In this document: positions 52,410-63,296 of the stretch, one piece after another | Position numbering within the stretch: the first letter of the stretch is position 1 | Layout of the letters: each line of letters opens with the position of its first letter | Assembly (NCBI RefSeq): GCF_040537815.1 | Contig: NZ_JBEWSZ010000001.1 | Span: 5,022,001 to 5,086,000 of the forward strand | DNA length: 64,000 bases | From: Mesorhizobium shangrilense | GTDB lineage: Bacteria > Pseudomonadota > Alphaproteobacteria > Rhizobiales > Rhizobiaceae | Direction: 5' to 3' | Notes under the pieces: generated by a model | The model's input: the letters and a program-made list of their open reading frames with translations, nothing else | The model's database searches: none | Told to the model about the DNA's origin: nothing | Program-made: the position numbers and the translations under genes

Positions 52410-53726
52410 TCAGGCGGCGCGCGCGGCAAGCGGCGCTGCGATCAGTCTGATACCATCGTGGCCGGTGATATCAGCTTCGAGGATATCGCCCGGCGCACCC
52501 GTGCCGAGTGCGGCAAGCGTGAAACCTTGGGTGCGGCCAAGGCCGTCACGCTCGATCAGGATCGACTGACGCGTTCCGACAAGCGACGACAGATGACTGC
52601 CATACGCGGCTTCGCCGGCGGCGCGCAGCCGGGCGGCGCGCTGCTTGACCACCTCGCGGCGGACCTGCGGCATGCGCGCGGCGGGCGTGCCCTCGCGCGG
52701 GCTGAACGGGAAGACGTGGAGGTGCGTCAGTCCGCACTCCTCGACGATTTTTTCCGAATTCTCGAACATCCCGTCCGTTTCGGTCGGAAAGCCGGCGATG
52801 ATGTCGGCGCCGAAGACGATGCCAGGACGCAATTTGCGCACATCCTCGCAGAAGCGGATCGACTGATCGCGCAAATGCCGGCGCTTCATGCGCTTCAGGA
52901 TCATGTCGTCGCCCGATTGAAGCGACAGATGCAGATGCGGCATCAGCCGGGCCTCGGTGGCGATGGCGTCGAGCAGATCGTCGTCAGCCTCGATCGAATC
53001 AATGGAGGAGAGCCGCAGGCGCTTCACATCGGGCACCTGCTTGAGGATTGTCTTCACAAGCTTGCCGAGTTTTGGCGCGCCCGGCAGGTCGGCTCCGAAA
53101 CTGGTCATGTCGACGCCGGTCAAAACGATCTCGGCATAGCCGTTTCCGGCAAGCCGCTTCACCTGCTCTACCACGGCGCCCATCGGCACCGAACGCGAAT
53201 TGCCGCGCCCGTAGGGAATGATGCAGAAGGTGCAACGGTGGTCGCAGCCATTCTGCACCTGGACGAAGGCACGCGCCCGGCCCTCGATGGCGTCGACCAT
53301 GTGCCCGGCCGTCTCGCGCACTGAAAAGATGTCGTTGACGCGCGCCTTCTCGGTGTCGTTGACACCGAAATCCGGCAAGGCGCGATAGGAATGCGCCTTC
53401 AGCTTCTCGTCATTGCCGAGGACGAGGTCGACCTCGTCCATGGCGGTAAAATCCTGCGGCGCGGTCTGCGCGGCGCAGCCGGTGACGATGATGCGCGCCT
53501 GGGGATTTTCGCGGCGTGCCTTGCGGATCGCCTGCTTGGCCTGGCGCACGGCCTCGCCGGTGACGGCGCAGGTGTTGAAGATCACGGCGCCGCCGGCCAG
53601 AGCACCCAGGCCGGCGCTTTCGGCCTCGCGCCGCATCACCTCGGACTCATAGGTGTTCAGGCGGCAGCCGAACGTCACCACGTCGACACCCCCAGCCATA
53701 TCGACGCCCTTGGGAAGAGCCGACAT
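52410..53726 (-). CDS. mtaB: tRNA t6A37 methylthiotransferase MtaB
   Basis: A 438-aa radical-SAM enzyme that adds a methylthio group to t6A37 of tRNA. The N-terminal UPF0004 domain has VDVVTFGCRLNTYESEVM near residue 12 and further cysteines (FNTCAVTGEA, VTGCAAQ). The SAM cluster is CDHRCTFC near 158. A TRAM-like C-terminal domain is partial (ILIERDGLGRTQGFTLAALG). ATG at 53726 begins [20 protein letters not shown] and overlaps the dapF stop by one base (TGATG). ftsY follows after 13 bases, giving a coupled dapF-mtaB-ftsY run. Confidence 0.94.
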   Translation of the reverse strand: MSALPKGVDMAGGVDVVTFGCRLNTYESEVMRREAESAGLGALAGGAVIFNTCAVTGEAVRQAKQAIRKARRENPQARIIVTGCAAQTAPQDFTAMDEVDLVLGNDEKLKAHSYRALPDFGVNDTEKARVNDIFSVRETAGHMVDAIEGRARAFVQVQNGCDHRCTFCIIPYGRGNSRSVPMGAVVEQVKRLAGNGYAEIVLTGVDMTSFGADLPGAPKLGKLVKTILKQVPDVKRLRLSSIDSIEADDDLLDAIATEARLMPHLHLSLQSGDDMILKRMKRRHLRDQSIRFCEDVRKLRPGIVFGADIIAGFPTETDGMFENSEKIVEECGLTHLHVFPFSPREGTPAARMPQVRREVVKQRAARLRAAGEAAYGSHLSSLVGTRQSILIERDGLGRTQGFTLAALGTGAPGDILEADITGHDGIRLIAAPLAARAA

Positions 53727-54610
53727 CAGGCTGCGCTTTCGGTGTCGCGGGCCCAGATTCCGGTCGAGGGATCGAAGCTGCCCGAAAATTCCCATTCGGC
53801 CGCGCCGGTCAGGATGACGTGGTCGTCCTCGCGCCACTCGACATGCAGCGAACCGCCGCCAGGTGTCATCAGGGTAACGCTGCGTCCGGTCCGCTTGGTG
53901 CGGGCGGCGGCGACCACCGATGCGCAAGCGGCGGAGCCGCAGGCCTTGGTCAGGCCGGCGCCGCGTTCCCAGGTACGGATGACCATGGTTTCCGGTGAGG
54001 TCACCTGCGCGATGGTGATGTTGGCCCGCTCGGGGAAGATCGGATGGTTCTCGAGCAGCGGCCCGAAACGGTCGAGCTCGTAGGACCAGACATCGCGATC
54101 GACCCAGAAGATGGCGTGCGGATTGCCCATCGAAACGACCGAGGGCGAATGCAGAACAGGCGCGTCGATAGGCCCGATCTGCAGCTCGATCATGCGGGTG
54201 TCGCGAAATTCCTCGGCCAGCGGAATGTCCTGCCAGCCAAAGCGCGGCGTGCCCATGTCGACGGATATCAGCCCGTCGGCATGCTCCCGGGCATTGAGGA
54301 TGCCGGCGACGGTCTCGAAGGTGAATGTCTTGCGGCCTGTGTCAGCGGCAAGGGCCTGGACGACACAGCGCGTGCCGTTGCCGCAGGCCTGGGCGCGCGA
54401 ACCGTCGGAATTCAGGATGTGGATGAAATAGTCGGTGCCATCGGTCCTTGCGTCATGGATGGCCATGATCTGGTCGAACTTGGTGGCGGCGTCGGCGTTG
54501 AGCGCAATGGCAGCCTCCGGCGTCACGCGATCGGCACGACCGCGCATATCGGCAACGATGATCTCGTTGCCGATGCCGTTCATCTTGGCGAAAGGGGCAG
54601 TGCTTGCCAT
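53726..54610 (-). CDS. dapF: diaminopimelate epimerase
   Basis: This 294-aa enzyme converts LL- to meso-diaminopimelate for lysine and peptidoglycan synthesis. The two catalytic cysteines lie in [10 protein letters not shown] (Cys76) and [14 protein letters not shown] (near residue 222). [15 protein letters not shown] at the N terminus and [14 protein letters not shown] near 165 are typical. The start ATG at 54610 fits the conserved beginning ([20 protein letters not shown]). The stop overlaps the mtaB start. Confidence 0.97.
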   Translation of the reverse strand: MASTAPFAKMNGIGNEIIVADMRGRADRVTPEAAIALNADAATKFDQIMAIHDARTDGTDYFIHILNSDGSRAQACGNGTRCVVQALAADTGRKTFTFETVAGILNAREHADGLISVDMGTPRFGWQDIPLAEEFRDTRMIELQIGPIDAPVLHSPSVVSMGNPHAIFWVDRDVWSYELDRFGPLLENHPIFPERANITIAQVTSPETMVIRTWERGAGLTKACGSAACASVVAAARTKRTGRSVTLMTPGGGSLHVEWREDDHVILTGAAEWEFSGSFDPSTGIWARDTESAA

Positions 54611-54682
54611 CGCTCCGAAAATTCCGTGTCCGTTTGGCGCTATATGGCGGAAACGGGCAGGAATTACCAGTGCGCAGCGATT

Positions 54683-54844
54683 TCACGTCACCGCGAAGAT
54701 GCCGAGCACCACGAGCAGGAAGATGATCAGAACGATGCCGATCAGTATGCGCGCGCCGGTGGCGGCGGCTCCGGCAAGCGCCGGCATGCCGAGCAGGCTG
54801 GCGGCAGCCGCGACAATCAGAAGAATGATGATCCACTTGATCAT
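54683..54844 (-). CDS. DUF1328 (UPF0391) small membrane protein
   Basis: A 53-aa protein made of two membrane helices: MIKWIIILLIVAAAASLLGM, then PALAGAAATG, and ARILIGIVLIIFLLVVLGIF. It fits the YtjA/UPF0391 family, which is strongly induced by stress in many bacteria but has no known function. The ATG follows CGAGGCATTTTC. It lies alone between dapF and the MBL-fold gene in the same direction. Confidence 0.85.
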   Translation of the reverse strand: MIKWIIILLIVAAAASLLGMPALAGAAATGARILIGIVLIIFLLVVLGIFAVT

Positions 54845-54927
54845 TGAAAATGCCTCGAACGATATGCCTGGGACACGGACCAAACGTTATCGTGACCCTT
54901 AGGTTCCCGGTGCCCGTGTCCGCTAGG

Positions 54928-55983
54928 TCAAGCAGTCGGCGATTGCGGCACGTCCCAAGCTTCACCGGGGTGCAAGGCGCGGAAATGGTCCTGCGAAAGG
55001 CCCGCGGCATCCAATGCTTCGGCCAGATGTCTTGCCGGCTCGTCGATTGGCTCGTCGGTGAGATGGAACGTGCCCCAGTGACAGCCGGCGGCGTATGCGG
55101 CGTTGCACAGTTTCATGCCTTGCACGGCTTCTTGCGGGTTCTGGTGCTGCGGCTCCATGAACCAGCGCGGCTCGTAGGCGCCGATCGGCAGGATGGCGAA
55201 GCGGAAGCCGCCATGTTTTTGCGCCATCAGCCGGTAGTTGATGCCATCGTGAAAGCCGGTATCACCGGCAAAGTAGATGTTGCCGGCCGGCGTTTCGACG
55301 ACAAAGCCCGCCCACAGCGCCATGCGCCTGTCGCGCGCACCGCGCGCCGACCAGTGATGCGCGGGCTCGATGTGAATCACTGTCCCATTGCCAATGTCGA
55401 TACGATCGCCCCAGTCATGCATCGACAGCCGCATGCCGGGAACGGCGGCCTCGATGATGGCGTCGTTGCCGAGCGGTGTGATCACCAGCGGATCATGTGC
55501 TGTCTTGAGCCGCTTCAGCGTCGCGAGGTCGAGATGATCGTAGTGGTTGTGGCTGAGCAGCACGAGGTCGACCGGCGGCAGGTCGGCGAAGGCTACACCT
55601 GGCGGGTTGACCCGTTTCGGCCCGGCGAAGGAGAGCGGTGAGACGCGCTCGGACCAGACCGGGTCGGTGAGGATGTTGAGGCCCGCCGTCTGGATCAGCA
55701 GCGTCGAATGGCCGACCATCGTCACGCGCAATTCGGAACCTTCGATCCGCGCTCCTGGCTTTGCCGGCGGAAATGGGCTCGGGCTGGCTGTCGGCCATTT
55801 TGAGCGTTCGCCGCTGAGTTGCCATTTCAGCAGGTCAGCGAAACGGCCGGGCGGCTTGCCATCGGGATTGAAAAACAGTGTGCCGTCGAAATGGTCGCTC
55901 GGCGGGCCGCTGTAATAACGGTTAGCGGCTTTCTTTCTCGCGGCCAAATTTTCGGCTCCAGCAGGTTTCTGTTTCTGCAACAT
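54928..55983 (-). CDS. MBL-fold metallo-hydrolase (NAPE-PLD/UlaG-like)
   Basis: A 351-aa metallo-beta-lactamase fold protein. The metal site motif is LLSHNHYDHLD near residue 160 (HxHxDH, here HNHYDH). Further ligands are in IEPAHHWSARG near 220 and YFAGDTGFHDG near 255. The N-terminal region (ANRYYSGPPSDHFDGTLFFN) and WSERVSPLSFAGPKRVNPPG match NAPE-PLD-like phospholipase relatives. A substrate such as an N-acyl-ethanolamine phospholipid is possible but unproven. The start is uncertain; ATG at 55983 was used, with ATG at 56010 also open. Confidence 0.86.
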   Translation of the reverse strand: MLQKQKPAGAENLAARKKAANRYYSGPPSDHFDGTLFFNPDGKPPGRFADLLKWQLSGERSKWPTASPSPFPPAKPGARIEGSELRVTMVGHSTLLIQTAGLNILTDPVWSERVSPLSFAGPKRVNPPGVAFADLPPVDLVLLSHNHYDHLDLATLKRLKTAHDPLVITPLGNDAIIEAAVPGMRLSMHDWGDRIDIGNGTVIHIEPAHHWSARGARDRRMALWAGFVVETPAGNIYFAGDTGFHDGINYRLMAQKHGGFRFAILPIGAYEPRWFMEPQHQNPQEAVQGMKLCNAAYAAGCHWGTFHLTDEPIDEPARHLAEALDAAGLSQDHFRALHPGEAWDVPQSPTA

Positions 55984-56099
55984 AGGGCCGAAGCCCTCTG
56001 GCGCAAACATTTGTCGGGCGGATGCCGGCTCGGCCGAAAGGCCGCGCGCTGGTGGGGCCGATAATTTCCGGTGTACGATCACGCAGCGGAGGAGCCCAC

Positions 56100-57530
56100 A
56101 TGCGTTGGCAGGCAGTTCTTGCAGTCATAGCGGCGATCACGGGAGTTGCGCCGGTATCGCCGGCTGCTACCGCGCAGACAGAGCCCAGCGCCTGCACCTA
56201 CGCGCCAACCATATTGGACGCGGCCGATTTCCTGCTGGCAGAACCCGCAACGTTCCCGAATTTCTGGCGCGACCGTTTTGGCGATGACGCGGCCTATCTG
56301 AGGATACGCTATGGCGGGCTTGCCTACACCGAAGGTTCGGCACTGCTGGCCGACTTAGAAAAACGCAGTCATCCTCCACTGCGCATTGTCGAACTCAGGG
56401 TTGCCTATGCAAAAACGCCGGACAGGGCGGCGATGATTGCCGGCATGCAACCGCTGCCCAACGCCAAGTCGATTGTGCCACAGCTTGGCCAATCTGCCTT
56501 GCGTGCCCTCGTCTCCGAGGACGGCGGCGACTGGCTGCTGGGCGAAGTGGGGCGCTTGCAGACGTCCGACCCTTACCAGGCGTCGGAAGCCGCCAAAGGA
56601 ACTGCGCGGGCGCTATCCGATCTCGATGAGGAAGCAAAGTCACATCTCGCCCAAAAGGCCGAAGATGCAGGCATTTGGCGGCTGGCTCTCGAGATGCGGG
56701 CAGCCAAGGAGGACCTCTCCGACTACGTCGCCTACCTTGATAGGCTTCCATCCGCCGTGCGCCCCGACAAGGCCAGTCGCACGGGCTCTATCCGCCGTAC
56801 CCTTTACTCAGCTGATCTTCGCCCTTCCTTCGATATCTCCAGACAGCCAGCGGAGGTGCAGGCGGTCGACCGTCAAAACGGCATGGGTCCAGCCATCCGG
56901 TCGATCGGGCAGCTGATTGCCCATGCTCCTCAAGCCGCGATCCTGCTCACGCTCATGAACCAGACAGGCGATTTGCGCCTCGGTCCCACGGTGGCAGGGG
57001 CGCTCAATGCCCAGATTGCAGCAAGACAGCTCGACCCGACCAACAATCCCGATGCTGTTACGGCAGCCATGCTCAACGCGATCGATTATGTTCTTGGTCA
57101 CCGCGACCGGCAGGATAATCTGCGTCACGCCTTGATTTCCGAGATGCAGGGCGAAACGGCGGAGTTGTTCATCGACAGGGCGTTGGCGCGGGTGACGCTA
57201 GCCCGGTTCATGCAAGGCAATGGCGACGAACCGCCACCTCGCCCGAAACAGCTCACCACCGCCTTCCCTTGGGAACAGTGGGTCGGATTGGCCGGTAAGC
57301 TGAAGGCCGGCGAAACCATCTCGCCGGAAGATCGCATCGTCGCGGCAGAACTCATGATCGCAGCCGACCGCCCTTCAGAGTCGCTGGCCTTGCTGAAAAC
57401 AGCCGGTGATTGGAAGACGGCAGTGCTGCGGGCTCATGATCTGGCACTTGCACTGGACCGCCGATGCGCCGACCTGCTGCGAGCTCCGGTGCCGCTTTCG
57501 CAATCGCTCTACCGGTTCGAACCGCGCTAG
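56100..57530 (+). CDS. secreted hypothetical protein, 476 aa
   Basis: An exported protein: MRWQAVLAVIAAITGVAPVS, then PAATAQTEPS, is a signal peptide. The mature part is largely helical with Ala/Leu-rich segments (for example LRALVSEDGGDWLLGEVGRL and LAHAPQAAILLTLMNQTGDL) that look like repeated helical hairpins, but no named repeat is evident. There is no clear catalytic motif. The ATG follows GGAGGAGCCCAC. It is divergent from the MBL-fold gene and ends 215 bases before the Omp19-like gene. I do not recognise the family. Confidence 0.75.
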   Translation: MRWQAVLAVIAAITGVAPVSPAATAQTEPSACTYAPTILDAADFLLAEPATFPNFWRDRFGDDAAYLRIRYGGLAYTEGSALLADLEKRSHPPLRIVELRVAYAKTPDRAAMIAGMQPLPNAKSIVPQLGQSALRALVSEDGGDWLLGEVGRLQTSDPYQASEAAKGTARALSDLDEEAKSHLAQKAEDAGIWRLALEMRAAKEDLSDYVAYLDRLPSAVRPDKASRTGSIRRTLYSADLRPSFDISRQPAEVQAVDRQNGMGPAIRSIGQLIAHAPQAAILLTLMNQTGDLRLGPTVAGALNAQIAARQLDPTNNPDAVTAAMLNAIDYVLGHRDRQDNLRHALISEMQGETAELFIDRALARVTLARFMQGNGDEPPPRPKQLTTAFPWEQWVGLAGKLKAGETISPEDRIVAAELMIAADRPSESLALLKTAGDWKTAVLRAHDLALALDRRCADLLRAPVPLSQSLYRFEPR

Positions 57531-57745
57531 GTGAGGCGATGCAGTACGCACGCTTGACGCCGAATGCCATGCCCGGGCGCTCTTTGAAAGCAGGCTGTGG
57601 TCGGGGCCTGTCGTGATAAATTTGCAACAGATGTTGCCGCGAACCGTATTTTAACCATATCGGGTTGAAATTTCGCCACCTTCTCCATCTTGGTGGGGGT
57701 GACATTGCGCGGACGGCAGCCCCGCCGATCCGACGGAGGTTTGGA

Positions 57746-58288
57746 ATGAATTTTTCGAAAACCGGTCTGGTGGCCGTATCACTGGCCGCTCTTTTTGCGA
57801 GCGGCTGCACAACCTCGCGGTTCTCGTCGATGGATGACCAGCAGCCCGCGCCGCTGCAGGCCACGCCCGCCGGCAAGGTGACCGCCAACCAGCTGCCGCC
57901 GCCAGCGGCACCCGGCACCACCGATCCGTCGCAATTTCCGACCGCGCCGCAGAACAACACCCAGGTGGCCTCATTGCCGCCGGATGGATCGGCCCCCACC
58001 GGAGCCGCCGATCTGACCGCGGCCAACGTCGCCGGCGTCTGGAATGCCAGCGTCTCCGGCCAGAGCTGCAAGATCGCGACGCCGCAGACCAAGTTCGGCG
58101 CCGGCTTCCGCGCCGGACCGTTGCATTGCCCGGCTCCGATCGACGGCATCAAGTCCTGGAACGTTTCCGGCAAGCAGTTGACGCTCTATGACGACAATGG
58201 CGGCACGCTGGCGCGGCTCTATTCCTCGGGCGGCTCGAAATTCGACGGCCAGACTTCCAGCGGCCAGCCGATTTCGCTTACAAGGTAA
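57746..58288 (+). CDS. Omp19-like lipoprotein (AprI/Inh protease-inhibitor family)
   Basis: A 180-aa outer-membrane lipoprotein. The lipobox cysteine is Cys21 (MNFSKTGLVAVSLAALFASG then C). A Pro/Ala-rich linker follows. The C-terminal domain VAGVWNASVSGQSCKIATPQTKFGAGFRAGPLHCPAPIDGIKSWNVSGKQLTLYDDNGGTLARLYSSGGSKFDGQTSSGQPISLTR matches Brucella Omp19 as I remember it. Omp19 is a protease inhibitor and immunogenic lipoprotein in Brucella; in rhizobia the role may be envelope protection. The ATG follows GGAGGTTTGGA. Confidence 0.93.
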   Translation: MNFSKTGLVAVSLAALFASGCTTSRFSSMDDQQPAPLQATPAGKVTANQLPPPAAPGTTDPSQFPTAPQNNTQVASLPPDGSAPTGAADLTAANVAGVWNASVSGQSCKIATPQTKFGAGFRAGPLHCPAPIDGIKSWNVSGKQLTLYDDNGGTLARLYSSGGSKFDGQTSSGQPISLTR

Positions 58289-58370
58289 GCTTGGCTTCTC
58301 CCAATGCATGTCGCTCAAAAGTGGCCTGCTTCTGGGGCAGCGACATGTATAAGAAAAAACGACGTGACCG

Positions 58371-59573
58371 ATGCATCTGCGTGACGGCCTCCAGACCCAT
58401 GCGACCGTCAGGCAGCGCTACGACCATCTGGTGGAAACCGGTGCGATCGAACGCGATCCGGCGCAGGAACGAATCACTGCTGCGCTCGACCGGCTGACCG
58501 ACGAGATCTCGGCAAAGCGGCTGGCGCACAAATCGAGCGCGCTGGGCTGGCTGTTTGCCCGCAAGCGCGAGACGCACGAAGCCGTCAAAGGCCTGTACAT
58601 CCATGGCGGCGTCGGCCGCGGCAAGACCATGCTGATGGACATGTTCTTCGACCTGGTGCCGGTGAGGCGCAAGCGCCGCGTCCATTTCAACGACTTCATG
58701 GCCGACGTGCAGGACCGCATCCAGAAGCACCGGCAGGCGCGCAAGAATGGCGAGGTCAAGGAGGACGATCCGATCCCGCCCGTGGCCAAGGCACTTGCCG
58801 AACAGGCCTGGGTGCTGTGCTTCGACGAATTCTCGGTCACCGACATTGCCGACGCGATGATCCTGTCGCGGCTGTTCTCGGCGCTGTTCGCGAGCGGCGT
58901 GGTGCTGGTCGCCACCTCCAACGTCGCCCCGGCCGACCTCTACCGCGACGGCCTGAACCGCCAGCTTTTCCTGCCGTTCATCGCCATATTGGAGCGGCAC
59001 GCGCATGTTCTGTCGCTCGACACCGACAAGGATTACCGGCTGGAAAAGCTCGCCCGCACGGCGGTCTATGTCACGCCGGCCGATGCCGCGGCCGATCGGG
59101 CGCTCGACGAGGCGTGGCGCACCATGACGCGCGGCGAACCGGCGTCGGAGACGTCGCTGACCATCAAGGGACGGCAGGTGGTCGTGCCGCGCGCGGCCGA
59201 CGGCGCGGCGCGGTTTACCTTCGCCGAACTGTGCGAAAAGCCGCTTGGCGCCCGCGATTACCTGGCCATAGCGGGGCGGTTTTCAACCCTCTTCATCGAT
59301 CACGTCCCGGTGCTGGGCGAGGGCAAGCGCAACGAGGCCAAGCGCTTCATCCTGCTGATCGATACGCTCTACGACCATCATGTGCGGCTGGTGGTGAGTG
59401 CCGAGGCCCCACCGCCGCAGCTCTATGTGGCCAAGCGTGGCGTCGAGGTCTTCGAATTCGAGCGCACGGCATCGCGATTGATCGAGATGCAGAGCCGCGA
59501 CTGGCTGGAAGACTGGGCGGAGCGGCAGAAGGCGAAGGCGGCGTCGTCGGACGCGCAACAGGCCCAAGCCTAA
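58371..59573 (+). CDS. zapE: cell division protein ZapE (AFG1-like ATPase)
   Basis: A 400-aa P-loop ATPase. Walker A is GGVGRGKT at residues 79-86 and Walker B VLCFDEFSVTDIADAMIL near 150. LVATSNVAPADLYRDGLNRQLFLPFI near 183 is diagnostic of the AFG1/ZapE family. The C-terminal segment FERTASRLIEMQSRDWL is also conserved. In E. coli ZapE destabilises FtsZ polymers under low oxygen; in mitochondria AFG1 helps cytochrome oxidase quality control. The start ATG fits the family. The stop overlaps that of the convergent GNAT gene by a few bases. Confidence 0.95.
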   Translation: MHLRDGLQTHATVRQRYDHLVETGAIERDPAQERITAALDRLTDEISAKRLAHKSSALGWLFARKRETHEAVKGLYIHGGVGRGKTMLMDMFFDLVPVRRKRRVHFNDFMADVQDRIQKHRQARKNGEVKEDDPIPPVAKALAEQAWVLCFDEFSVTDIADAMILSRLFSALFASGVVLVATSNVAPADLYRDGLNRQLFLPFIAILERHAHVLSLDTDKDYRLEKLARTAVYVTPADAAADRALDEAWRTMTRGEPASETSLTIKGRQVVVPRAADGAARFTFAELCEKPLGARDYLAIAGRFSTLFIDHVPVLGEGKRNEAKRFILLIDTLYDHHVRLVVSAEAPPPQLYVAKRGVEVFEFERTASRLIEMQSRDWLEDWAERQKAKAASSDAQQAQA

Positions 59574-59998
59574 AGCTTGTACACATGCATGACGAAGTCC
59601 TCAGCCGGCCCGTGTGGCTCCTTGCGCGACTCGTAGAGCGCGCGGGCGGCGACATTGTCCGGCTCGGTGCCGACCCAGGCCTCTTCGCAGCCATTCTCCC
59701 TGCCGATTTCGAACATCGCGTCGAGCATTCTGCGCGCGATGCCCTGGCGCTGGAAGGCCGGCGAGACGCCGACCTCGTCGATATAGAGTTCCGTCACCTT
59801 GTCGGGGTGGCGGTGGATGACGGCCGCGCATTGGCCGACGACGACGCCGTCGACGATGGCGACGACCATGAAATGGCCGGATTGCTCGAGATAGGTTGCC
59901 AGCCGATCCGGTCTCACCGGTTCGTCGAACACATTGTCCGCGACTTGCATCACAAGGGCGTCATCACCCGCTTCTAGTCTTCGAATTTCCGGGGTCAT
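59570..59998 (-). CDS. GNAT family N-acetyltransferase
   Basis: A 142-aa acetyltransferase: MTPEIRRLEAGDDALVMQVADNVF at the N terminus, the acetyl-CoA block IDEVGVSPAFQRQGIARRMLDAMFEIGRENGCEEAWVGTEPDN near residue 73-110 with QRQGIA, and a late ALYESRKEPHGPAEDFVMHVY. The domain is complete, but the substrate is unknown. The gene runs towards zapE and overlaps its end by four bases. Divergently, mdh starts 217 bases away, and the promoter of mdh must lie in that gap. Confidence 0.88.
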   Translation of the reverse strand: MTPEIRRLEAGDDALVMQVADNVFDEPVRPDRLATYLEQSGHFMVVAIVDGVVVGQCAAVIHRHPDKVTELYIDEVGVSPAFQRQGIARRMLDAMFEIGRENGCEEAWVGTEPDNVAARALYESRKEPHGPAEDFVMHVYKL

Positions 59999-60030
59999 TG
60001 TGTAAATTCTCCCAAGTCGGCTTACAAACT

Positions 60031-60060
60031 TTGACGTTTACGTAAATCCCAACTCATCTA
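60031..60060 (+). promoter_or_regulatory. weak candidate promoter of mdh with a TTTACGTAAA palindrome
   Basis: TTGACG at 60031-60036 and CATCTA at 60055-60060 are spaced 18 bases apart, about 155 bases upstream of mdh. The spacer holds the 10-bp palindrome TTTACGTAAA at 60037-60046, which might bind a regulator. The match is poor and other promoters in the gap are possible. Confidence 0.3.
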
Positions 60061-60097
60061 ACCGATTGAAAATGCTCACTCCAAAATAATCGTTTGA

Positions 60098-61183
<1,086 letters not shown>

Positions 61184-61214
61184 ACCTCCAGTCAATGATC
61201 CGGAGAAAATCCAC

Positions 61215-62408
<1,194 letters not shown>

Positions 62409-62412
62409 GCGG

Positions 62413-62784
62413 ATGCCTCCGCGCAAGATAAATCTCGTCGAGGCGGCGGACGCGAAGATCGCCAAGGTCTTCGATCCGCATATCGCCGGCGACGTGAACG
62501 ACAGCCAGGCGAAGGTCGCCAAATTCGGCGAGATCTTCGACTGGCACGCGCATGACAATGAGGACGAAGCCTTCCTCGTGCTGCGTGGGCGCATTGCCAT
62601 CGATTTCCGCGACGGTCCGGTCGAGCTCGGCGAGGGCGACTTCATCGTCGTGCCGCGCGGCGTCGAGCATCGGCCGCGCTCGCTCACGACAGAGCCGGTG
62701 GTGCTGATGTTCGAGCCGGCGACGACGCTCAACACCGGCAATGCCAAGAGCGACCTCACCGTCTCCGACCTGAAGCGGCTCTGA
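62413..62784 (+). CDS. cupin domain-containing protein
   Basis: A 123-aa single-domain cupin. The first motif is [26 protein letters not shown] (HxH then Glu) near residue 40-60, and the second [21 protein letters not shown] near 80. The metal-binding histidines and glutamate are therefore present. Function is unknown; such small cupins are often dioxygenases, isomerases or storage-type proteins. The ATG is four bases after the sucC stop and the stop is two bases before the next start, so it is tightly coupled in the TCA operon. Confidence 0.88.
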   Translation: MPPRKINLVEAADAKIAKVFDPHIAGDVNDSQAKVAKFGEIFDWHAHDNEDEAFLVLRGRIAIDFRDGPVELGEGDFIVVPRGVEHRPRSLTTEPVVLMFEPATTLNTGNAKSDLTVSDLKRL

Positions 62785-62786
62785 CC

Positions 62787-63284
62787 ATGAACGCGGGGTC
62801 CTTCTCTTCGCTCTCGGCCGATCACCAGCGCCTGCAGGCGCTGGTCGGCGCGTGGCGTGGCGAGGAAGAGGTGGCGGACACACAATGGACCGATGGCGGC
62901 ACGGCAAGTTGCGAAGTGCTGGCAGAGGCACAGTTCGGAGGCCTGTTCGTGGTGCAGCGCTATCGCCAGCGCCGCGACGGCACGGTTTCGTTCGGCGCGC
63001 ACTCTGTGTTCGGCTTCGACCGGCAGAACAGTGTCGTCACCATGCACCAGTTCGACTCGATGGGCTTCGTGCCGGCCTCGCCGGCCACGGGGAGCTGGAA
63101 CGGCAGCGCGTTGGAACTGCTCCGCTCGTCGCACCGCGGTGCGGCACGTTTGACCTATCACTTCACTACAGATGACAGCTACCGCATGCGGCTGGAGTTC
63201 CAGCCGCCCGGCAGCGCCATCTGGCAAGACATGGTGAGCGGCGTCTACCGACGCGTCTCGCCTTCCTCGATCAACGGTTTTTAG
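62787..63284 (+). CDS. DUF1579 family protein
   Basis: A 165-aa protein of lipocalin-like type. It opens with a helix and LQALVGAWRGEEEVADTQWTDGGTASCEVLAEAQFGGLFVVQRYRQRRDGTVSFGAHSVFGFDRQNSVVTMHQFDSMG, the DUF1579 pattern of a ten-stranded barrel with a GxW motif. It is two bases after the cupin and ends 12 bases before sucD. Its presence between sucC and sucD suggests it and the cupin are cotranscribed with succinyl-CoA ligase; a shared function is not known. Confidence 0.82.
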   Translation: MNAGSFSSLSADHQRLQALVGAWRGEEEVADTQWTDGGTASCEVLAEAQFGGLFVVQRYRQRRDGTVSFGAHSVFGFDRQNSVVTMHQFDSMGFVPASPATGSWNGSALELLRSSHRGAARLTYHFTTDDSYRMRLEFQPPGSAIWQDMVSGVYRRVSPSSINGF

Positions 63285-63296
63285 AAAAGGGCTCCG

